From: Halocaridina rubra
Taxonomy: Eukaryota; Arthropoda; Malacostraca; Decapoda; Atyidae
DNA: 12,500 nt
Direction of reading: 5' to 3'
Assembly: GCA_037179515.1 (NCBI GenBank)
Contig: JAXCGZ010017655.1
Span: 1-12,500, forward strand
The position numbers and the translations under genes were made by a program. Below the pieces are notes generated by a model that had not been told where the DNA came from, did no database searches, and saw only the letters and a program-made list of their open reading frames with translations. Of the stretch, positions 1 through 8,131 are shown piece after piece. The number at the start of each line of letters is the position of its first letter. The first letter of the stretch is position 1.

Positions 1-174
1 TATAAACTTTTATTTCCATTTTACAATGGGTATTCGTCAGCCAGGACAAGCCCCCAACCCCCCACTGTGATGTCCACCCACAGCAGTTCCTGCCAGTAAA
101 CAGCTTAAACTCTCGGTCTTGGACGGGGACCGATCTTTCGACCTCGTGAATGCGAAGCCAGCGCGTTACCACTG
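1..174 (-). mobile_element. tRNA-derived SINE-like element, cut by window edge
   Basis: Read on the minus strand, about 174 down to 98 resembles the internal promoter region of a tRNA gene. A stretch like a D-arm/A box (TGGTAACGCGCTGG) is followed by an anticodon-arm-like segment and a B-box-like GGTCGAAAGATC, then a GTCCCCGTCC stretch. The sequence continues into a non-tRNA body and ends in an A-rich tail with AATAAA (AAAATGGAAATAAAAG) at the window edge. This head-body-tail layout is that of a tRNA-derived SINE, a class known to be abundant in decapods. The B box is imperfect and neither end is confirmed, so the family is not named. The short plus-strand reading frame at 119-331 runs through it and does not look like a gene. 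Confidence 0.5.
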
Positions 175-180
175 CATTTA

Positions 181-1254
181 CTCTTATGTTGTAAACAATA
201 ATTTTAGCATTGTCAGTATACTTTTTACGAGATGTCTAAATCAACTCTTATATGTTAATGATTATCCAAAGCCATTTTCATATTGTAAAACTTTTCAAAG
301 CAATGTCAGGGCTCTATCCATGGCTAAATAGATGGATGAAACACTGAACAAATAAACTTAATCTTGGTCATCTAAGTTGATATCTATCCTTGATACCACT
401 GATGAAAGAACTTCAGAAAATATGAACTTCAGGTGTGAATAATGCACAAAGTCGTTTCTCGGGATAGGTATAGATGAGAAAATAAATATGAGAAATATTA
501 TATTAAAGTGCAGTTGTAGAGAAAGAAGAATACTGTATATTCAGTGTAGAATGTATTTCATTTTTCGTAGGAGGGAAATTGGTGGTTTAGCATTCAAGAA
601 CAATGCTAACGATCGTGTATCACTCCCGGTTAAAGCTTGTGAAAAGGCAGTATGCATCTTGTAATTATATATGCAAATGATATGAATATATGGCAGCATA
701 CGTGACTAAGTTGGCATCATTGTCATTGAATTGTATAGAGATATACCAAGCCTTATCATGAATATCAACAGACTGGAGAAGTAAAAAAAAATTATTGTTT
801 TCCTTTAGATAATTTTTCTTCCTCGGCTATTAAATTTGTCTTCATCAGTGCTCGCTGGAGTACTGGGGTACTTTACTTGGAAATTACGATGGTCTAATCA
901 CACAATATTTTTTTTTTTTTTTTGAGATTTCTAAGAGGAGAAAACATATGACACCCTGAAGTTCTAGTACCCTAGAATTCATACTGAAAGGTATATGAGT
1001 ATCACACGCCATTTTGGCACTCGTGAGCATACCCTATAAATAAGGGTTTGTTAAAGCACTTAATAAAATCTTATTTTAATAAACTGCCCTTACATATACC
1101 CCTTAATACCCTTTGTGTCATAGGATGTGTCCATTCTCTACATATAAAGAATAAGTCTTCTAAGAATATTCAAAGAATATAGAATATACACCCTTCGATG
1201 CACAGACGTAGATAAATGAAGCCTCTGGCAATTCTCTCACTAAGAGAGTTGCTG
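181..1254. other. upstream AT-rich DNA, no gene seen
   Basis: No reading frame of convincing composition and no RNA gene was recognised here. There is a T-run at about 907-923 and a weak AT-rich inverted segment near 1060-1085 (around AATAAAATCTTATTTTAAT). Because the stretch lies directly upstream of the TATA box at 1255, it probably includes distal promoter sequence of the peritrophin-like gene. No specific operator or enhancer motif can be named. Confidence 0.5.
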
Positions 1255-1287
1255 TATAAAACGATAATCACACGCATTCAGCAGTCA
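1255..1287 (+). promoter_or_regulatory. core promoter: TATA box plus initiator
   Basis: A perfect TATAAAA lies at 1255-1261. It is followed 25 bp later by TCAG (A at 1280), which resembles the arthropod initiator TCAGT, and a second CAGTCATT start candidate has its A at 1287. This spacing is the usual 25-32 bp for RNA polymerase II. The implied 5'UTR of about 50 nt contains no upstream ATG before the start codon at 1334, which has A at -3. What is inferred is the actual use of this site; no transcript data are available here. Confidence 0.65.
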
Positions 1288-1333
1288 TTTTCAAACTTAC
1301 AGGACCAGTGGCCACAGCGACTTCGTTATTACA

Positions 1334-1363
1334 ATGTGGTTTCTTCGTTATTTTCTCCTGCTG
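1334..1363 (+). CDS. exon 1 of peritrophin-like gene (start of signal peptide)
   Basis: This is a 10-codon exon encoding MWFLRYFLLL, followed directly by the splice donor GTAAAT at 1364. It is too short to show as an ordinary reading frame. Four things support it. It sits 74 bp after a well-spaced TATA/initiator. The ATG is the first in the predicted transcript. The donor is in phase 0. Joining it to the acceptor TTTCAG ending at 6816, also phase 0, produces a signal peptide that runs MWFLRYFLLL + SITATAAYG, with a basic residue, a hydrophobic core and small residues for cleavage after about residue 16-19. Without this exon the chitin-binding exon has no secretion signal. A different, unseen first exon remains possible. 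Confidence 0.72.
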
Positions 1364-1453
1364 GTAAATTCTAACTTTAATCTCTACATTTTCTGATACT
1401 TATCAGGAACCCTCCAGATAAGATACCGTGGACCGTAATTCGGCCTCCCACAA

Positions 1454-1473
1454 TCATAGTCATAGATTTTATT
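1454..1473 (-). repeat. LINE 3' end: AATAAA plus (CTATGA)2 tail
   Basis: On the minus strand AATAAA (1468-1473) is followed by two tandem CTATGA hexamers (1454-1465), after which the sequence becomes unrelated GC-richer DNA. Short tandem 3' repeats are how CR1/L2-type LINEs end, and the last copies are used in target-primed reverse transcription. This fixes the left border of the insertion to within a few bases. Confidence 0.65.
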
Positions 1474-1712
1474 GCCAAATATTTAGAATACATACATGAA
1501 TAAATATGTACTTTATAATCAGAGGCACTAGCCTGCTGAGCATGAGCTCCTTGGTAGGCAGTTTAATATACATTTCACATAATTTAAAGATTGGCGGCAG
1601 TAGTTAACAAAAGCTCCAATATAATAAAACAATAAAAACAGTGGCCTGACCTTAACCTGGACATAATGATACACCAGTACTGTATTAATTATTAATCAAC
1701 AGCTGCTTAATT

Positions 1713-3749
1713 TTACCTAGTAAATAAATGCTGTTTGAGTTTCTTTTTAAAAAAAAGTTGTGCCAGTTATTGATTTTAAATCTTCTGGTAATGCATTCCA
1801 ACATTTTGGGCCAAATCAGTGAATAGAAAATTTGTGCAAGGTTGTTCTCGGCTGTGGACATATCAAATTTATATTGTTACCTCTGGTTCCATGGTTGTGT
1901 TGAATAAATCTAAATAATTTTCTGTTATCATTAACATCACTATGTATAATAATAAGACAGAAATATTGTATCAAGTAATTAAATTTAAGCAAGTTTAGCT
2001 ACGTGAATAAAGAGGGAGTTGAGTCATATTTACCACTATATGTAATAGTTCTGATCAGTCTTTTCTGAGTTACAAATACATCCCTTACAATTGACGGCCA
2101 AGTACAACCCCAGATGGACAAACTATATAATATAGGATAACACAGGGAATAGTATATGCTTTTTAAGGCCTCATTTGTCAGGCTATGGCGAATTTTATAC
2201 AAAATTCCACACGTCTTGGACAGTTTTGAGCAGACAGATTGAATATGATATTTCCAACTTAAATTTTCATCAATAATTACTCCTAAAAACTTCTTACAAG
2301 CAACTCTTTTAACTTCATACCCATTCATTTTAACTTGACCAATAGTGTGTACTACAGATCTATTTTGAAATAAGATATAGTCAGTTTTGGAAACATTTAG
2401 CTTTAATTTATTAACAGAGACCCAGTAGTTGATTTTTTCTAGTTCACTATTTAAAACAGAATGCAGGTGGTCAAGGTTATTATCATACAAGAGAAGGTTG
2501 GTGTCATCTGCATAAAGAATATATTTGAATTTATTACTGGCATTGGAAATATCATTTATATAAACTAAAAATAACAATGGGCCCAGTATTGATCCCTGTG
2601 GTACTCCCCTCTCAATAGTTTGCAACAAAAATGCTTTCCCATTACAATATATGGCTTGTTTTCTATTTTTCTAGTAGCTCTTAAATGACTGCAATGGTGT
2701 TCCCCTAATACCCACTCAAGTTAGTTTTTTTCTATTAGTATATCATGGTCTAATGAGTCAAATGCTTTGGACAAGTCTAGGAAAACCCCTGCAACAAAGT
2801 TTTTATTTTCCAAATTTTGATAAACATCACTTGTAAAGTTCATTATTGCTTTTTCAGTGGTCTTATTATTACGGAATCCGTACTGATTTTCGGATAATAG
2901 GTTGAACTTTTCAAGGAATTCTTTAAGTCTGTGAACAATCGCTTTTTCAAACACTTCACTTAAGGACGGTAAGATTGATATAGGTCTATAGTTATTTTCA
3001 TCATCTACAGTGCCTGACTTAAATATAGGTATTACTTTCGCACTTTTTAGTTTGTCTGGAAAACATCCTTGCTGAAAACTTAGATTGAGTATGTGGGTAA
3101 GTGGGGTACCAATGTAATGGGCAGTGACCTGGAGTAGTTTTGATGGAATTTCATCATATCCCAATGCTGTATTTGGTTTTAAGGTTTTTATATATTTAGT
3201 GACTTCCTCCTTTGTTACAGGATACAAGTAAAACGAAAAGTCTGGTGGATTATTAAGAAACTGTCGGTGTGAATTTTGTTGCACATTTTGTTGTTCCTGT
3301 GTTGGTTGTGCTATAGTTAAGAAATGATTATTAAAGATATTAGCAGTGTGGTCATTATCATTTTTTAATTTTATTTCCTTTGAATGATTAATTTGTTTTC
3401 GTCCCATTAGGCTGTTTATTGTGTTCCAGGTGGACTTGCTGTTTCCTTGTCCCTTCTTAAGATTATCCTGAAAATATCTATTTTTTGCAGCTCGGAGTAG
3501 TGTTACTAATTTGTTCCTGTAAGCTTTATATCTGGTTCCAAAAGACAAAGGCCATTTTGATGCAAGCCTTTCTAATCGGAGTTTTTCTTTGATACTATAT
3601 TTTAATCCTGCAGTTATGTGAGGGCATCTGTTGTTTTTATTATTTACAGTCGATTTTCTTAGAGCAAAGCAGTCTAGAAATTTATCTCTAAATGTACAGT
3701 GAAATTTATTAAAAGCTTCATTTGCATTATTTAGGTCTATGATATGTTG
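1713..3749 (-). pseudogene. LINE ORF2, reverse transcriptase and C-terminal part (broken)
   Basis: This continues the endonuclease frame past a TGA at 3750-3752. The linker contains FGTRYKAYRNKLVTLLRAAK near 3490-3545. The RT follows: NTALGYDEIPSKLL, then NYRPISILPSLSEVFEKAI, then motif A FLDLSKAFDSLDHD (about 2740-2783), then RGVPQGSILGPLLFLVYIND (about 2550-2610), and the catalytic YADD at 2503-2514. Between motif A and the GVPQG block there is a TAA (2721-2723), a frameshift, and a TAG before the KNRKQ segment. Further on, an in-frame TAG follows at about 1996, a TGA replaces the expected Trp just before FGPKCWNALPEDL, and a 1-bp slip in a T/A run near 1745-1755 precedes KKKLKQHLFTR and the final TAA (1713-1715). 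The catalytic residues survive, but no continuous protein can be made. Confidence 0.88.
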
Positions 3750-4743
3750 TCACTTTTCATGTGATATATCTCTAGTAAATTTAGCTATGTTATCATCAGA
3801 GTAATGTCTTTTTTCTACATATGCATCAAATTTATATTCTTCTTTTTTAAACTGGGAGTATACTGCGAAATGATCTGTTATGTCGGTGTACACTATGTAA
3901 TTACTTATGTTGTCTTCAAGATTTGTGGTCCAGATATGATCGATTAGAGATGCACTATTTTCAGTTACTCTCGTAGGTTTAGTAGTTATTGGAAAGCAGC
4001 CACGTGAATACATTAAGTTTATAAAATCAGTTACTCTTTGATCATTTATTTTAAACAAATCTAAATTACAATCACCGAATAAATAAATAGTTTTGTACTT
4101 TTTTCTTGCTGCAAAATCAAATACTTTCAGTAAAGCTTCAAGGAATTCAGGCATGTTCCCCTTTGGTGGTCTATATACAGATGCAAAGAAGCAATTTTCC
4201 TTACCGTTATGTACCTGTACACTAACACATTCAATGAATTGTTCCATCAAACTGCACTCCATTATAACACTCGAGCTATACTTATTAGCTACATACATAC
4301 ATACACCTCCACCTTTCCTGTCTCTGTTCTGAGTGAACATTTTGTACCCTGTTATATTATACAATGATTCAATATATTATCCAGCCTAGTCTTCGAAAAA
4401 CCCATTACATCACATATATTATTTTCTGTTAAACATTGATCAACAAATATTTGAAGATTATTTGCAAGACTTTAATGTTCATGCACAAAGCCGAAAATGC
4501 ATTAGATTTATTTAAATTTGAATACAGTTCATTTAAGTATATATAAATTGAAAAAGTGTTTGTTGCATTTCTCATATTATTCAAAAACAAATCTATTTCA
4601 TTTTCAAGATCAAGTGGGTTAAATATCATCTTATCAAGCTCATTGATACACAAATAATTGGGAAGTACTTTGTCGTTGTTTGTTAGCCTTATAAGTTCAT
4701 TGTCACCAATGGAATAGTATGGGAGGTATCTATTTACAGCCAT
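3750..4743 (-). pseudogene. LINE ORF2, N-terminal and APE-type endonuclease part (broken)
   Basis: ORF2 starts at ATG 4743, 113 bp after the ORF1 stop. An N-terminal stretch of about 80 residues without known motifs leads into SALCMNIK, the expected start of the endonuclease (LHLNIRSL-like in relatives). Two frameshifts follow, near 4475 and 4365. Then come KGGGVCMYV, SVYRPPKG, FGDCNLDL, SLIDHIWTT and DITDHFAVY, all recognisable APE-endonuclease blocks. The block normally reading GLSETWL reads GFSKTRL here (4382-4402), so the usual catalytic glutamate is lysine (AAG, 4391-4393 on the plus strand as CTT). The long frame ends at a TGA (3750-3752), probably an eroded Trp codon, after which the same frame stays open. 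The fragment is non-functional. Confidence 0.87.
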
Positions 4744-4856
4744 GGTGAAGAAATAAATTACACTACTTTTACAATACTGACTTACAAGCTACTATTTACT
4801 TCTACCAAATCTTACCGGGTTCTTCCGGCCATTTATTGGTTTAGGGTGCGAGCATT

Positions 4857-5690
4857 TTATAGCTCCCGTGTCGGGAGACACGGCAGGAGGGGGTGCGGGT
4901 GATGACATATCACTCTCCCCCCCATCCCCGCACCACCGATCCTTGTCAACTCCTCTTCCACGCCACCCACAGCACCCACAGTACCAGCCACACTCTCGGT
5001 GTTGTATCGTTCCTTCACGATGAGTTTCGTATGTTTAAAAAAGGCAATTTTCCCTTTTGATCTAGCCATTTTTAGTTGTGGCATCTGTGCAGATTTTATT
5101 GCCTGTGATGCGGCACACAGGTCATCATTAAGGTAGATCTTGGTGCCTTTCAACTTTTTGGCATTTCGCATGACCATCTCTCTGTCACAGTAGTTGGAGA
5201 AACGAGCCACTATGGTGCGAGGTTTGTCATCACGAAGTGGTCCCACCCTGTGCGCCCTCTCCAACGTCATGCCTTCTAGCTGTAATTTATCGGCTATCAG
5301 GGCTGTTACCATCGTCGTTGTTTGCTCCCAGGTCTCCCCATTGCGTCTCTCTTCTACACCGCTTAATCGGATGTTGTTTCTTCTGGAATAGTCTTCTTGG
5401 TAATTCAAGCGTTCTTCTAAGGTGGTTATTTGTTGATTTGCAGAATTTATTTGCTGAGATAGATTATCGATCTTTTCTTTGTCGTTACTCTTTTCTTTCT
5501 CATGAATTTTAATAGTTGATTTGAGGTCATCAATTTCTCTTTGGCTGAACTTCAGGCTTGTCGTCAGGTCAGAAACTGTGGATTCGAGTGATTTTATCCT
5601 GTCACTAAGCTGTTTCACCATTACCTCCATAGCATTCTTATATGCATTTTCTTGAGATTCCAATTGTTTGGTAATAACAGTTGGATCCAT
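4857..5690 (-). CDS. LINE ORF1, coiled-coil RNA-binding protein (intact)
   Basis: The product has 277 residues if it starts at MDPTVITK (ATG 5688-5690). The frame is open upstream to 5771, but those 27 residues come from the GC-rich promoter-like region and are Cys/His/Pro-rich, so the inner Met is preferred. Residues about 5-100 form a long heptad-rich coiled coil (for example LESTVSDLTTSL and ITTLEERLNYQED). YSRRNNIRLSGVEE at 101-114 opens an RRM-like domain running to about 225, with LERAHRVGP, TIVARFSNYCDREMVM and KIAFFKHTKLIVKER. This is the architecture of L1-type ORF1 (Transposase_22), known to trimerise and coat LINE RNA as a chaperone. The C-terminal 45 residues are Gly/Pro-rich. No stop or shift is seen, in contrast to ORF2. 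Confidence 0.88.
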   Translation of the reverse strand: MDPTVITKQLESQENAYKNAMEVMVKQLSDRIKSLESTVSDLTTSLKFSQREIDDLKSTIKIHEKEKSNDKEKIDNLSQQINSANQQITTLEERLNYQEDYSRRNNIRLSGVEERRNGETWEQTTTMVTALIADKLQLEGMTLERAHRVGPLRDDKPRTIVARFSNYCDREMVMRNAKKLKGTKIYLNDDLCAASQAIKSAQMPQLKMARSKGKIAFFKHTKLIVKERYNTESVAGTVGAVGGVEEELTRIGGAGMGGRVICHHPHPLLPCLPTREL

Positions 5691-5705
5691 TGCTGTTAAG
5701 CACGG

Positions 5706-5751
5706 CCGCGGTGGAAGCTGAGTGACGTCACAACACCAGTGCGCATGCGCA
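5706..5751 (-). promoter_or_regulatory. GC-rich LINE 5' region with CRE and NRF-1-type palindromes
   Basis: Just upstream of ORF1 the base composition jumps. Within 46 bp lie CCGCGG (5706-5711), a perfect CRE palindrome TGACGTCA (5723-5730) and a perfect 12-bp palindrome TGCGCATGCGCA (5740-5751) matching the NRF-1 (arthropod ewg-type) consensus. LINEs carry an internal promoter at the 5' end of their transcript, so this is the expected place. Binding and activity are inferred. Confidence 0.5.
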
Positions 5752-5771
5752 GAAGTCAGCCAACGGGTCAA

Positions 5772-6313
<542 letters not shown>

Positions 6314-6327
6314 TCATAGGATCTTTT

Positions 6328-6360
6328 AATGTACTGCAGGATTCCATCCTACAGTACATT
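6328..6360. repeat. short near-perfect inverted repeat (hairpin)
   Basis: AATGTACTGCAGGAT (6328-6342) is followed by the 3-nt loop TCC and then ATCCTACAGTACATT (6346-6360). The 15-bp stem has one mismatch. It lies 18 bp after the (AT)70 tract. The arms are too short for a standard pre-miRNA. It may be a remnant of a small inverted-repeat element. Confidence 0.75.
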
Positions 6361-6816
6361 GATTGTCCATCTTTACGTATAAGAGTTTTACCCACTGTAC
6401 CACTTAAGGTCTCTGCTAAACACTAGAACTGAGAAATGAGGGTAAAATAGTCAATGACATTCAGTAGTGGTCATTCCCCGCTCCAGTACCTAGCAGACAC
6501 CATGAACAGTTGGCTTGTCAATGTGCTGTTGGTTCGATTCTTGGTCAGGATACCGGACCATTGGGTCTAACAACTTTGGTCAGAGACTTTTTTTATTACA
6601 TTAAATGCTGGAGATATATTGTTAGGCTTATTGGAGTCAAATTGTCAACTTTACAAGATTTACCACGATATTGCAAATTATTTTATCCTATTCTATACTA
6701 TAGTATATGTCAACCACAGTAATACTGTATTTTTTAGTGTCTGTATATATACATATGCAAATGTGCATGTTCATGCATCTTTATCCATACCTCAGGTAAT
6801 GTGCTCTTTGTTTCAG
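6361..6816 (+). other. 3' part of intron 1 with acceptor
   Basis: No gene is seen. The segment contains an isolated B-box-like GGTTCGATTC (6531-6540) without a well-placed A box. It ends in the pyrimidine-rich acceptor GCTCTTTGTTTCAG at 6816. The frame of exon 2 happens to be open back to 6619, but this upstream part encodes no motif. Confidence 0.5.
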
Positions 6817-7602
6817 AGCATTACCGCCACCGCTGCTTATGGACTGTGTAAGCCTTCATGTCCAGGAATTTTCAGAACACATGATCCGCATTTTTGTTCA
6901 CGATACTACGGTTGCTTAACCGGTGCTCCAAGTAATAATCCATCTTTTTGTAATGCGGGTCTATTGTATGACAAGACTGGACAAATATGCACTACAGGTA
7001 TTACTTGCACAGCAGAGTGTCCTGAAGGCTGCCATTTAACATGTCAGTATTCAGGAGATACTATAGCCGATCCTTACGATTGCCGTGTTTATTATACTTG
7101 CTCCACTGTAGGTCCTGGAGCCGCTGAGATCTGTCCAGATAATATTCCCAATTTTGATCACATCCGGAAAATGTGTACCAGTGATCCAACAGTTTGTTGT
7201 CAGTCTACTACTTGTGATCCTTACTGTGACCCTGGCTTTAGTGGTTTGGTTCCTGACCCTGCTGACTGTACTAAGTTCTACGAATGCATAAATGGAAATA
7301 TATACGAAGCATCAATGTCATGCAACCAAGGTGAAGTTTTCAATGCTGGTTTAGCAGTATGCTCTACATCTGGATTTTGTAGAACGTGGTGCAATGGTGA
7401 TTCTTTGTGTGTAGAAGAGTTTTTATGTGAAGGAGTAGGATTTTTCCCTATGTGTTCAGTCTGCGATCCAAGATATTACTCTTGTTCTGAAATAGGAGCA
7501 CAGGGCGTCCTGTATTATTGTCCAAGTGACTATGTGTTTGACATCAACCCTGATAATCCATACTGCGTGCCACCTAATGAGTGCCTTGATAATTTCAAGT
7601 AA
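6817..7602 (+). CDS. exon 2: secreted peritrophin-like protein with four CBM14-type modules
   Basis: This exon gives residues 11-271 of the predicted 271-residue product (stop TAA 7600-7602). It finishes the signal peptide (SITATAAYG) and then shows four six-cysteine chitin-binding peritrophin-A (CBM14) modules. Module 1 is Cys25-37-43-55-68-74, module 2 Cys86-99-105-116-130-137, module 3 Cys147-161-167-179-192-198. Module 4 is Cys214-226-233-245-260-266, with an extra Cys223. Typical aromatic spacing is kept (DPYDCRVYYTC, DPADCTKFYEC, DPRYYSCSE). Each module is preceded by a CxxxC pair (21/25, 82/86, 143/147, 198/202), adding cysteines beyond the standard six. Such proteins bind chitin in peritrophic matrix, cuticle or, in shrimps, egg cortical rods; the tissue cannot be told from sequence. 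No transmembrane segment or catalytic domain is present. Confidence 0.88.
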   Translation, partial: SITATAAYGLCKPSCPGIFRTHDPHFCSRYYGCLTGAPSNNPSFCNAGLLYDKTGQICTTGITCTAECPEGCHLTCQYSGDTIADPYDCRVYYTCSTVGPGAAEICPDNIPNFDHIRKMCTSDPTVCCQSTTCDPYCDPGFSGLVPDPADCTKFYECINGNIYEASMSCNQGEVFNAGLAVCSTSGFCRTWCNGDSLCVEEFLCEGVGFFPMCSVCDPRYYSCSEIGAQGVLYYCPSDYVFDINPDNPYCVPPNECLDNFK

Positions 7603-7745
7603 CTTATATAATTTATATAACAACTGTGGTCTTTGCTGGTCGAAATATTTCCCTTTTGCTTCAGTGGAAGATATTTGGTTACAGATGTTTGTGATGCAAT
7701 ATTCTTCTTATGAATACATACATACATACAGAGAGGAATGTAGAT

Positions 7746-7751
7746 ATTAAA
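7746..7751 (+). promoter_or_regulatory. candidate poly(A) signal ATTAAA
   Basis: The most common AATAAA variant, 144 nt after the stop codon of the peritrophin-like gene. A T/GT-containing stretch (CATTGTGCGAGATATTTC) follows at about 7767-7785. It is the nearest plausible 3' end signal. Confidence 0.4.
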
Positions 7752-7837
7752 CAAAGTTCCACGATACATTGTGCGAGATATTTCAATTGATGAGATTGTA
7801 AAAAGGGCTTCTTTTATTGAGGAATAGATCTCTTAAC

Positions 7838-7901
7838 CAGAAATGTTTTCAACAATGAAGTACCTTTTGCCTAGAAAGGCACTTCATTGCACACATTTCT
7901 G
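7838..7901 (+). ncRNA. candidate pre-miRNA-like hairpin
   Basis: A 64-nt imperfect inverted repeat. The inner stem CAATGAAGT (7853-7861) + A + CCTTT (7863-7867) pairs with AAAGG (7875-7879) + C + ACTTCATTG (7881-7889) across the 7-nt loop TGCCTAG. The outer stem CAGAAATGT (7838-7846) pairs with ACATTTCTG (7893-7901), separated by an asymmetric internal loop (TTTCAA/CAC). This gives 23 Watson-Crick pairs, which is the size and shape of a small metazoan pre-miRNA. The 3' arm contains AAGGCAC, the same heptamer as the miR-124 seed, but the rest differs from miR-124. The hairpin is visible; processing is inferred. Confidence 0.4.
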
Positions 7902-8039
7902 ATGAAGAGACACCTCAAAGAAAGACGCCCTCTCTACCAACTCTTCAGTGGTGATATCTGAAACAATGTGTCCTGGAACCATGTGTAATATTTACATTCT
8001 TCTCTGATGCGAAATCATTATGTAAAGTATCCAGAGAAT

Positions 8040-8042
<3 letters not shown>

Positions 8043-8108
<66 letters not shown>
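8043..8108. repeat. (AT)33 microsatellite
   Basis: An uninterrupted run of 33 AT units about 440 bp after the stop codon of the peritrophin-like gene. Likely length-polymorphic. Confidence 0.97.
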
Positions 8109-8111
<3 letters not shown>

Positions 8112-8125
8112 TGCATTATTGTAAT

Positions 8126-8131
8126 AATAAA
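8126..8131 (+). promoter_or_regulatory. candidate distal poly(A) signal AATAAA
   Basis: A canonical AATAAA 524 nt after the stop, just past the (AT)33 tract. Use of this site would place the 7838-7901 hairpin in the mRNA. A second AATAAA at 8223-8228 is an alternative. Confidence 0.35.

Larger units (their letters stand above)
1454..5771 (-). mobile_element. CR1/Jockey-group LINE, nearly full length, antisense to host gene
   Basis: Read on the minus strand this has the full order of a two-ORF non-LTR retrotransposon: GC-rich 5' end, ORF1 with coiled coil and RNA-binding domain, ORF2 with an APE-type endonuclease then reverse transcriptase, a 3'UTR of about 260 bp, AATAAA at 1468-1473, and a terminal tandem hexamer (CTATGA twice, 1454-1465). 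Short-repeat rather than poly(A) tails are known for the CR1/L2 group. The C-terminal GPKxWNxLP-type motif and the YADD/RGVPQGSILGPLLF motifs fit the wider CR1/Jockey group. The exact clade cannot be fixed by eye. The 5' boundary is uncertain and may lie up to about 50 bp beyond 5771. No target-site duplication was recognised. The copy is inactivated in ORF2. Confidence 0.9.
7603..8042 (+). other. 3'UTR and downstream flank
   Basis: No coding sequence follows the stop. An ATTAAA at 7746-7751 and AATAAA at 8126-8131 and 8223-8228 are candidate poly(A) signals. If a distal one is used, the hairpin at 7838-7901 and the second AT tract lie in the 3'UTR. If ATTAAA is used, the 3'UTR is only about 165 nt. 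The sequence alone cannot decide. Confidence 0.45.

Noticed and set aside
1400..1453. Target-site duplication of the LINE (for example AGATACC near 1419 and near 5884)
   Set aside because: The match is only seven bases and not placed at the inferred borders; the 5' border is also uncertain.
5194..5512. Plus-strand frames across LINE ORF1
   Set aside because: These are opposite-strand shadows of the well-supported coiled-coil/RRM frame.
6483..6545. Possible tRNA or SINE head around GGTTCGATTC at 6531-6540
   Set aside because: The B-box-like decamer is good, but the only A-box-like stretch is about 17 bp upstream, too close, and no cloverleaf arms pair convincingly.
6619..6816. N-terminal extension of the chitin-binding frame from the ATG at 6619
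   Set aside because: The segment has no motif and no signal peptide directly before the modules. A clear splice acceptor at 6816 explains the open frame as intron sequence.
7838..7901. Calling the hairpin miR-124
   Set aside because: Only the seed-like AAGGCAC matches; the rest of the mature sequence differs, and miR-124 is highly conserved across animals.
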